Position numbers and translations under genes: made by a program. Shown piece by piece: positions 1-9,262 of a stretch of 64,000 bases of DNA (the first letter of the stretch is position 1; each line of letters opens with the position of its first letter). The stretch comes from Sambucus nigra (lineage: Eukaryota; Streptophyta; Magnoliopsida; Dipsacales; Adoxaceae). The stretch is from contig OX422214.1 in assembly GCA_949130495.1 (NCBI GenBank), positions 8,288,246-8,352,245 on the forward strand, in the 5' to 3' direction. Under the pieces are notes generated by a model. That model did not search any database. It saw only the letters and a list, made by a program, of their open reading frames with translations, and was not told where the DNA came from.

Positions 1-37
1 AATTGTCTGGAATTCCATGTATATATGTTGCAACAAT

Positions 38-2491
38 TGTAATACCCCGCATTTTTTATTGAATTGAAATTGAAAAAAAAAAAACTATGTCGGTATATAT
101 ATTCGAAATGTTTGGAAATAAAACTATGTCAGTATATATATTCTCGAAATGTTTGGAAATAAAAGGTTAAAATGAATTCATTGAGATACGAATGTGCGAA
201 TTAATGTGTAAAAGGATCGAGAGGGTTAAAATTGGGGGCAATGACATTTTTGTAAATAAACTAACCCTAGGTATAAATAGAAAAGAAGAGAAGAAGTCTT
301 CATTTTATCATTTCACAAATGGGGGCTAGGGTTTGGTAGAGAGAGAGAGAGAGAGAGAGTAAGAAGAGAAGAAAACTAAGAGGATTTCAAGTTGATTCAA
401 CTTCTCCATACAATCCAAGGCAAGTTAATAACCTATATGTGTATATTATGTATCTATAATGAAATTTCACATGAACATGTATTTGAATCCATAAATTAAT
501 ATGATATTGATGTTAAAAATGATATGCAATGTATTAGGATCACCCTCCATGTAGATTCAAATGCAATAACATCATTATAGGGATTGAATTGTTGAACAAC
601 CTCTTGAATTTGAGAAATCTATGAACTTGTAAATCGTCATATTAAAAACTGTTTTGAGCTGTTTTGGTTCCAAAAATGGATGTTTCGTTCACGATGCCCG
701 ACAGAAAATTATATTTCTAACAACTTTGTAGTTTTAAGTTTTTCTGAAAACGGATGGGAAAAGTCTCAAATCGGCGTTCTAAAATTCTGCGCAGAAAGTT
801 ACCGTGAACAGGTCCGAACTGTATATGTTAGTTTCGGGTTCGTTTTAAGTAGGCTACGGTAGCGTGCTCATGTGTCCTTGTAGAAAATCACGTTCCGAAC
901 AACTTTGTAGTTTTAAGTTTTTCCAAAAACGGATCGAAAAAGCCTCAAATCGACATTTTAAAATTCTGGGCAGAAAGTTGCCGAAAACAGGGGCGCATAT
1001 TATATATTAGTTTCGGGTATGTTTTATGCAGGCTATGGAAACGTGATCGCATGTCCTTACAGAAAATCACGTTCCGAACAACTTTGTAGTTTTAAGTTTT
1101 TCCAAAAATGGATCGAAAGATCCTCGAATCTGCATTTTAAATTCTGGGCAGCATGTTGTTGAAATAAGAATGATAATATTTTTCATGTTGTTAGTAAGAT
1201 AACTGTGGTGTTGTGCCTAATATCCTAACTTGATCACATACTTATGGTTATTAGGGATATATAACCATGAAATGATTTGATGTTGAATTAGTAAATTAAT
1301 GATGTAAATTATGTTATATTATAAATAATGACTATCGTATAACTCGAGTAAGAGACTTGACATGATTGTATATATACATAAGCGTGAAATTATTTTACAT
1401 GTATATTGTCGAGTATACACTAGACTAGTCCTCCGGTCGACGTAGGCACATGTTGAATGCGATTTTTTGTGATTGATCCAGTTAGGTTCCGCTCGAGTGC
1501 CGTGTCGGAGATAAACCACCGGAACCGGACACATGGTTGTAATGCGGGTCTGATAGAAAGACCTTGAAACGCCATGTGATTTAGGACTTAGTATGATTGC
1601 CCTTGCCACATAATATTGGGGAATATTCGTGTGTAGGCCTAGTGTTACGACTTGTTCCCCCGGGTAACGATAGTGACCCGATATGACTTGTTGTGTGAGA
1701 TATTATGCTTGTGTCTTAAAATAATATCCCGAATCGATGCATTTGATATTGTACTTGAAGGAAATATTTTAAAACGTTAAATACTGAAATGAGATTAATA
1801 ATGATTAATCATGATACGATATGAGACTACACGTTACTCGAGTTTGGGTTGGGTAGTCACGACATAGGAACATTGGTTGGGTAATTGAACAACTTAATTA
1901 CTGGAGACGAGTAATGACTAGTGTGCTTTCATTATAAGTACATCTTATAATCTTATAGCTTGTTTTCTTGCTTTGACGTTCGTCTATCTTGCTTCTTGCT
2001 TCTTGCTTCTTGCTCCTCTCCTATATATATAATATATGACAGGCCCTCGTCCCGATGGACAATAGACTATGGAGCTTGATGAGATCATATCAATCTTAGG
2101 ATTCCTGTAGCTGTGGAGTTATTCTATTTTAATTTATGTCGCTTGTTTCCCTTTTCTTGAGGGTGGTATCAGAGATTAATATCACGTTGTTTTTACTTGG
2201 TATTTGAGAGAATTGTTGTATTATTCTTTCCCATTTTGTGTTGGTCCGCATGTATTGGCATTTTATATTTTTCAGTTTGAGATTACTAATGGATTATTGC
2301 AGTTAATAGTTATGAGTTGGTTTCACTTGTTATAGTTGTCATTATATGATTTGGTTACACATATGAGAGTGTACATGTTTACTTTACTGCATTTATTTAA
2401 ATTTTGTTTCTAATGCCAACATATTGACGCTCTGCTTTAATTTAATTGGGCGTAGCTAACCTAATTAGATTTAAAAAGCAGGGTTGTCACA
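38..2491 (+). mobile_element. Solo LTR of a long-LTR retrotransposon (copy 1)
   Basis: A 2454-bp block starts TGTAATACCCCG and ends GTTGTCACA, so it has TG...CA termini. It is flanked by the exact 5-bp direct repeat ACAAT (33-37 and 2492-2496). No second LTR or coding interior lies between the repeats, so this is a solo LTR left by LTR-LTR recombination. A TATAAATA box at 272-279, followed by a GA microsatellite near 339-359, marks a likely promoter on the plus strand. The termini resemble those of the solo LTR at 29229-32142, so the two probably belong to one broad Ty3/gypsy group with long LTRs (Tekay/Del-like or Ogre-like). That assignment is tentative. Confidence 0.82.
711..1170 (+). repeat. 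179-bp tandem repeat inside solo LTR 1
   Basis: The block CAACTTTGTAGTTTTAAG recurs at 721, 900 and 1079, giving an exact period of 179 bp. There are about two and a half copies, diverged by point changes. Each contains a conserved 'aaaatCACGTTCCGAAC' junction (less clear in the first copy) followed by a 'tTTCTGGGCAGaaAGTTgC'-like segment. Short ORFs through the array are not conserved between copies, so a coding role is unlikely. Confidence 0.8.
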
Positions 2492-2496
2492 ACAAT

Positions 2497-3200
2497 GTTG
2501 CTACTAATGAGAGTTAGGATAAGGTAATAACTGCATTCCTTTATTTAATAACTTCATAACTGTATTCCTTTATTCACTAACTATATAGTAATTGCCTTTG
2601 TTGATCATTCTAGTTGGTGCAATCCTTATTCAATGATATGGAAGTACGTGGACACTTATGCAGGGAGCATTCACCCATTACTTGATTTTCGTCAGTTTGG
2701 ATAAGTATAAAATTATGATTCATTGCATTTGTTACTCATTATAATTATTAATACTTAATTATAATTTTTCGAATTGTGGTTACACAGTCTGCTTAGAAGG
2801 TTAAACCGCCTGAAATCAAAAGAGGACCAAGTAGACCAAATAAACAGAGAAGGAAAGATGCTAATGAGAACGCAATGACTGGGTTAAGGAAGTGATAGAA
2901 CTGTGGTAATTTTTTCACAACTCTAGAACTTGCAAGGGATAAGGGTAAACACAGTTAAAAATAGTTTCAAAATAAAGGCAGGCCTAAGAGCAAAGGAGGG
3001 AGTCCAATTGCAACATAAGAAGCAAGTGCAACACAACTAAGTGCAACAACATAACTAACTTCAACCCAAACAAAGAAAGGATGCAGTTCATCTGGAGGGA
3101 GAGGTAGGGGTAAGTAGGGTGCTTTTAATGCATATATTATAGGTGGTGCTAGAGGAGGTGGGGAGAAAACTACCCCACCTTGTGGGGATGGGGTAGTCTG
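2497..3200 (+). pseudogene. MuDR/MULE transposase C-terminal relic
   Basis: Broken reading frames resemble the C-terminus of plant MULE transposases. Around 2640-2700 one frame reads WKYVDTY...HPLLDFRQF, like the segment before the zinc knuckle. An intron-like stretch with a GT...ACACAG end follows, then PPEIKRGPSRPNKQRRKDANE-like basic residues (about 2807-2870). A shifted frame near 2900-2935 then reads CGNFFHNSRTCKG, the second half of a CCHC knuckle. A Gly/Arg-rich tail follows near 3095-3170. Stops and frameshifts separate the pieces, so the gene is dead. Solo LTR 1 sits immediately upstream. Confidence 0.5.
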
Positions 3201-3599
3201 GGACTTTTTTTTTTATTGATATCAACTAATTATGGGGCATATTTTTGCTGATATGGAACTAGGTATATTTTTTATGATATCAAAGTGGGAATATGGTATA
3301 TTCTTATTGATATCATAGTGGGAATGTGTAACTTATGGTTGATATCAAAGAACAATATCTACTAACAACTAGTATTTCAAGAATTTATGTTACATTTCAT
3401 GCATTTTTATTATTCATGCCTTCAAGTCTATTGTAATTCATCTAAAATGACATCCACTTGCACTCTTACATCACATTTTAATTTTTTTTAATAACTTATT
3501 GCATTGAACAAACACTCAAACCTATCACATTTTAGACATTTTCGAAAATTTTGAGGTAAACTCTAAGGTTTTTTGGATGTCCATAAACTCATTACCTTC
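3201..3599. other. AT-rich stretch with short GATATC-spaced repeats
   Basis: Between 3215 and 3350 the hexamer-like 'tTGATATCa' recurs four or five times, spaced 40-60 bp, beside 'gtGGGAATatG' words. This looks like a decayed short tandem repeat. No gene was seen. Confidence 0.4.
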
Positions 3600-3722
3600 G
3601 AGCATCTATCAAGGCACATGATAGACTTCCATGGACAATCCTTAGCAAAATGACCATTTTCTTGGCACTCAAAGCAGATAGATGGTTTATTCTTTGATGT
3701 TGATGATGAACCAACCTTATTG
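3600..3722 (-). pseudogene. CCHC zinc-knuckle coding fragment
   Basis: On the minus strand 3635-3676 encodes a perfect C-X2-C-X4-H-X4-C knuckle (CFECQENGHFAKDC), preceded by a Ser/Thr/Lys linker. This is the RNA-binding knuckle of retroelement Gag or MULE-associated proteins. The open frame is short and has no start or flanking domain, so it is a gene or transposon fragment. It cannot be assigned to a family from this much sequence. Confidence 0.5.
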
Positions 3723-4940
3723 ACCTCATCCATAGCACCTTAAATCCATTGAGCCCCTTGTATTGGCTAAACTAGCATTCCAAGTATTTTCTCCCACCAG
3801 GTATTGTGCCAATTTCCCTCAATCCATTGCATCTAGGCATTATACAAGGGGTGTAAATCCAATGGCAATTGGTTGCATTATGGATGCCTTCACAAATTTG
3901 ACAAGTTTTTTTGCAAAAAATAGTATATTTGATTATTTGATTTTGGTGGCGATTGTTAATACCTATATTAGACTTTGTACACCCTCAACCTCGAAAAATA
4001 TCATAGAAATGGTTTAGTATGTAATGTATGTATTACCTCTTCATTGCTTGTCTTCACCATTTTTTGCTTCCTATTTTGTTTTGGTTTGTACGGGTTAGTA
4101 GTTCTATGGATATGGTGGTTGACAATGGTATCTTTGAAACGGACAGAGCAGGTTACAAAGGAATGGAAACCAATGAACAATTTCTATTTTGATGACAATT
4201 TTCATCTTTTATGGCTGTGCAATTACGACTCTATTCTTTCATCAAACGGAGTTAAATGGCCCGTTAGTGAATCACGTGCAAATTAGGTGCCAGTTAAGTC
4301 GGACGGAATTTCTAACGTTTCGTATTAAAGACTAATTTTTAAATAAAATTGTATTTAAGTCTGAACTCAAAGATTAGTAACATATTAAAGTAAAAAAAAT
4401 CCTTTTTTATTTGCATTCAATATGTGTAGTCTTCCTTAAAATATGTGTCTATTGGTGTCAATTTGCATGAAATATGTGTCAATTGTCATGAAATAGGTGT
4501 AGATTTGCATGAAATTGGTGTCATGTATAATTATTTGTAAAGATACGAGATAAGTCTAATATTGTGTTATCAAACTGTGGTTTTGTCAAAATGTCCCTAA
4601 AAGAAATGCAGTGTATAAGAACATGGGTAGTAGGTGTTCAAATTTTGAAATAAAAAGGAAGATGGGTGCATTTTTTGAAACAAAAAGACAAGTATCTGTA
4701 ATTATAAAAAACTAAAAGGTAAGTGAGTGTAATTTACGTCATCATATAGTTTGTATGCATCTTTATTTTTTCCGTTTTCATATTGCATCGGTGCATACTT
4801 CTTATCACATGTTAAAAGTAATGTAGGATGTGAGGAACAAGGATAATGGGTGTTCAAATTTTGAAACAAGAGAGGTGGTGAGTATTATATTTGAAAAAAA
4901 TAGGAGATATGGGTAAAATATTCGGAACAATGAGGCAAGT
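3723..4940. other. Unassigned AT-rich intergenic DNA
   Basis: Short ORFs here (for example 3763-4017 and 3975-4286) have no recognisable domain and look like chance frames. The phrases 'GTGTCAATTTGCATGAAAT' and 'GGTGTTCAAATTTTGAAA' repeat around 4440-4520, 4630-4680 and 4848-4865, which points to decayed repeats. Confidence 0.4.
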
Positions 4941-5217
4941 AGGGGTGTCAATTCATGTTTTGGGGTCGGATTCGGGCTGGCATGACATGATTTCTTATTT
5001 TTTTTTACCTGACACGAATGTGACACGACTAACCAGATTAAATTGTATACTCAATTCAACTAAAATAGGCATGATAACCCACATAAAACATGATTGACTT
5101 ATAATTTTTATACGAAAACACGACTAAAATGACTATGTAAAGAAGGCCTGAACAAACACAATACATCATTTTAATTTTGGGACAATTTTATGTCGTTTCT
5201 AAAATTGTCACCTTTAG
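4941..5217. mobile_element. hAT-like MITE with GACACGA-rich interior (copy 1)
   Basis: The element begins AGGGGTGTCAATTCATG and ends AAAATTGTCACCTTTAG, which are imperfect inverted termini. The interior is full of TGACACGA/TCGTGT words. Imperfect 8-bp flanks (AGGCAAGT and AGTTAAGT, 6 of 8 identical) fit a hAT-type target duplication. A sister copy lies at 36749-37048. There is no transposase, so it is non-autonomous. Confidence 0.5.
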
Positions 5218-6159
5218 AGTTAAGTATCCGTAATTCTGTGAAATTATAAGGTATGTGAATCTAATTTACCTTATCTCTTTACTGGTTGTTTCAAATATGC
5301 ACCAAAGAAAATTGTTTGTCATAAATGTATCAGCGGCTCCGTGCAAGTTTATCTACATGGAATTGGATTGTGCCTCACTTTATTGCACGCATGTACATTT
5401 TAATACATGTAATTAAAACATTTACCGTTGAATGTAAATCGACATTGTAAGTAAAGGTACACATTACTAATAATCTTACAAAATAAAATTTTGAATATTG
5501 GTGAAAAGCGTATGGTTTAAATTCAAATTTAGCCATAAATTACATAACTAAAAGGGGAAATAATAAAAGGTAAAATAAATGTTAAGTGTGTCATGCTCAT
5601 TTAAACCTCCATGCGACCCAACGTGTTCAAATGTCACCTCGCACAGAAAATCAATTGACATGGTAAGTAACCCTAACCAAATTAGTGCCTTAATGTCAAA
5701 ACTAGAAACATATTTGTTGGTAACTTAAACAGTATAAATGCATATCACACTATTCTAAACATAAAATGGTCTCAAAATGTATGCACAACGCCATAAGCCA
5801 ATCAACAATAGTAAATGCACTACAATTTAAATTTCAATAACACTCTAAAATATAACCACAACCCACCCTACCCTAGGCACAAGCACACACCTCTCTTTCT
5901 TCTCGAATTTCTTATTTTTTGTTATGCATATCTGGCTTCGATCAGATTCTTTTATTTCTTTAATGAACTTATTTGGTAGACAAAAGAAGTAATAAACGAT
6001 AGAGAGAATACAATTTCATTTCGCAAAACACAATCAGTCTACCAAGTAGTATCTTTTGACACGAAAAGTTTTTTTTGTGCCTTATACCCTAAGGTGGCTT
6101 CAAAGGGAACCCAAGAATTTAGGGTCTATTCAATACAAAAATATGCAAATGGTTTGGGT
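5218..6159. other. Unassigned AT-rich intergenic DNA
   Basis: No gene, repeat border or RNA gene was recognised in this stretch. Confidence 0.4.
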
Positions 6160-8010
6160 GATAAATTTTTCCATGGCCCTATGAAAAATCCTATAATTTT
6201 AGAGGTGGGTTTATTTGCTTGCATTAACTTTTTAGATGGCAAATCCTATTTTTTTACAATTTTTTAGGGATGATATGAAAAGAAAATAATTGCAATTGCC
6301 CCAAATTGGAATTCATTTACCACTAGTATCCACCTATTCCACTTGAGTATCTACCAAAGTTAAAAGTAGTATCTATCAATTCTACGTGTCTCCTAAATTT
6401 GAAAGTAGTATCTCCCAAATATCATGTGTTTACAACCCCAAATACTTTTTTATGAAAACTTTATCGACCACATTATATTTTAGATGAGTTGGCAAGTTGG
6501 CGATAGTTGGAAAAGGATGGAGTTGTTGAAATAAATGAAACTAGGATGTGTGCATATGAAAACTTATATAAAGTGGTAAATAAAAACTTATATAAAAAAT
6601 TGAATATAAAAAATTTTATATAAAGAAGAATATGATATTAAAGAAAATGATAAAAATTAGATGTAAAAAAAATCATATAGAAATGAAACTGATATAAAAA
6701 AAATCTGACGAAAAAAATATAATATGAAAAAATTATGGAATTAAAAATCTTATTAAAAATATTCAACGAAAAAAATTATGATACATAAAATATGATATAA
6801 AAAATATGATTCAAAATAAATCGGATGTAAAAATAAACCATTGATTTTAACAAAATAAAAAAAAAAACTTTATTTTAACAAAAACAAAAGTTGACAAATC
6901 TCGAGTAGCAATATGTTTTTTGGATATATTTAAGAACAAAATTTTCATAAAAAAATGGAAAATCATGGCAAATGACATGTTGGATCTAAAAAAATTTCAT
7001 AACAAATATTGTCTATCAAGCATATATAAAAGTGGGGAAAAAACTCATTTCCCACCCTTTTGGCCACTTGCAATGGCAAATTGTACCTATCACAAAAGTG
7101 GGCAACTAGATTGGGTAGCATATTTTTTCATGACAAAATTTATCATGGCATGTCTATTGATTTTTCGGGTGGGGTTGTTTAATACCATTAATTTTTCACG
7201 TGACAAATCCTATTTTTTATAGTGTTTTATATGGCGAGAGACTTAAAGGAAGCGTGTGATATTAAAAAATTATTATTAAGAATACGTTTTAAAAGAAAGG
7301 GTCATGCTAAAGGTACGACATTTTTTCGACACCACAAAGTTAAAAGTGTTGGTACACTACGTGCTATAACGAAAACCCTTGAAAATATGTGATAAAAAAA
7401 TTAAATGTAAAAAAATTCATATATAAAAAAACAGATGAAAAAAAATTGATATAAGATATTTGATATAAAAACTGATATAAAAGAAATCTGATGTAAAAAA
7501 AACTAATGTATAAAAAAGGAATAAAAAATTGGACGAAAAAAAATTGATATAAAAAATAATGATATTATAAAAATATGGTCTAAAAAAATATGATGTAAAA
7601 CTAGATAATGGATATAAAAATTCCGATATAAAGAAGAATATATGATATTAGTGAAATGTGATAAAAAAAAAATCTAATGTAAAAAATTCACATATATAAA
7701 AAATTTGATATACAAAAATAGGATATAAAAACAAACCATTAATTTTAACACAATGAGAAAAAAAACTTTTATTTTAACACAAATAAAAGTGGGCAAATCT
7801 TGGGTGATAAAATTTCTTTGGTTATGAATAAGGCGAAATTTTCACAAAAAGATGGCCAAGTATGGCAAATGCCATGTTGCATGAAAAAATTCTTCATGCC
7901 AAATATTGGGCTATCAAATGCATATAAAAGTGAACAAAAATATCATTTATCACCTTTTCCCATTTGTTCGGATAATAATGACCTATCAAACAGACCCTTA
8001 AGTACCACTA
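6160..8010. repeat. About 900-bp tandem array with A-rich cores
   Basis: Two long units repeat with a period near 898 bp. 'AACCATTgATTTTAACA' at about 6837 recurs at about 7735. The following segments (6890-7215 and 7790-8000) share 'ATGGCAAATGaCATGTTG', 'GCATATAAAAGTG' and related words. A third partial unit is at 6160-6290. Ahead of each unit lies an irregular run of 'GATATAAAAAA' and 'AATCTGATG' words (6540-6830 and 7380-7720). ORFs inside are not conserved between units, so I treat the block as non-coding satellite-like DNA. Confidence 0.6.
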
Positions 8011-8079
8011 ATTAATTTTTTTTTATAACCCTAAACCTCCACACGAACGACCCTTTGGACTCCCCCATGCAAGCTAAAC

Positions 8080-8220
8080 AGGGGGGATGCTAGTGTCAGA
8101 GGCACCCTAACACACACCCCAATTAAAGTCTGGTATCCTTTGAGATAATCGAACTCGAGACTGTGCGCCTAACTCACACAATCTGAACTCGTTCCTTACC
8201 ACTGGAGCAACCAGGGTGGA
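8080..8220 (-). mobile_element. tRNA-derived SINE-like element
   Basis: Read on the minus strand, the block contains an A-box-like GGTTGCTCCAGTGGTAAG segment (8195-8212) and a B-box-like GAGTTCGATTA (8146-8156), about 40 bp apart as in a Pol III promoter. It does not fold as a complete tRNA and is therefore not called a tRNA gene. Target duplications were not resolved. Confidence 0.45.
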
Positions 8221-8780
8221 TTACCAACATGACAAAATTTTCTTTAGGGGTGAGGTACGAAAATAATTTCAAGGAAATTTTTCCATCCATGCTCAAATAG
8301 ATCCTAGTATAAGATGTAAACAATATATGATAAACATTGTATATATTACTAGTTAAACGTATTTATTCATATCATTTTCACAGTAATTTTTTTATCACTA
8401 CCCTGACTGGCTTATTAATCGTGTTGACGAGTAATGTTAATTGTGTGTGTTAAGAAATGACCAATCCTAACTTGTTGACTCATGTTGAGTTCGAATCATG
8501 TTATCGTGTCTCTGTGTCCCTAGAGAAATAAAGCAGTAAAAATCATAAATAATGACAACTAAAACTATATGTATGATATTTTATATATCCTTTTTGAACA
8601 ATTTTTTAACTGTTTTAAACAATATTTTCTAGTTTTTATTTATAAATGTGGTATAATTTTTTTTTAACAAAATCTTATTTTTTAAAAAAACTAGTTTTAT
8701 GGAAAACCGAAGAGGTAAAAGTAAAAGAGACCCATACACTTGGATAAATTTAGACCCAAAGTGTTGGGGTCAAAACTCGG
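8221..8780. other. Unassigned DNA upstream of the RLP promoter module
   Basis: AT-rich sequence. A GACACGA-like patch near 8415-8525 may be a decayed hAT MITE end. No gene was seen. Confidence 0.35.
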
Positions 8781-9010
8781 ACCATACAAACAGATCCTCC
8801 TTGTGGTAAACACCGCAAATTGTGCCTCTCCTGATTTGGAAACACCCCAATTTCCCGCAGACCCGCGAAGTAGCTGATTGGACTCTTCTCTCCGCCAGAC
8901 ACGCATTCGAGAAATAAAGTCTTGCAAAGTGGTGGTGGTGTTGTCGACTTGAGTAGAAGGAAAAATGGGCAAAGACTTGTGAAGTTGAAATGGATAGGTC
9001 TTCGTATTTA
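8781..9010 (+). promoter_or_regulatory. Conserved RLP upstream module (unit A)
   Basis: This block has a 'head' (CAGATCCTCCTTGTGGTAA, then CTCCTGATTTGG, CAGACCCGCGAAGTAGCTGA) and a 'tail' (AAAAATGGGCAAAGAC, GTGAAGTTGAAaTGGATAGG). It recurs upstream of the split RLP relic (37489-38125) and of the RLP pseudogene (49965-50890). It lies about 250-480 bp ahead of the RLP start codon. Its retention next to every RLP copy suggests a promoter or 5' leader that was duplicated with the gene. Promoter function is inferred from position only. Confidence 0.5.
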
Positions 9011-9262
9011 GGAAATTAGTTATCTGCAAACACACTTCACACCACATGTATGTGTAAACATATATAGAAACTGGGTTTTCCTAATTCCTATATGAATACA
9101 TAATAGCCATGAACCTTCCTATTTCCCACTTATATGATTGTAAAATGTCTCCAAAGACTTCCTCCTTATATATATATATATATATATACAGCTTGCCTAT
9201 TCCCATCCTTGTCATCTCAATTTAAGATAGAGAATTGTTTGCTTCAATCTTATATCAGAAAG

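Noticed and set aside
711..1170. CRISPR-like array
   Set aside because: The 179-bp units are contiguous tandem repeats without unique spacers, and the DNA is plant nuclear.
1319..1609. 96-residue minus-strand ORF in solo LTR 1
   Set aside because: No domain, and it lies within an LTR; the solo LTR at 29229 has no matching frame.
9134..9262. Upstream in-frame start adding 43 residues to the RLP
   Set aside because: The extension is translated from a (TA)n repeat (IYIYIYIY), precedes the signal peptide, and has no counterpart in the paralogue at 51324.
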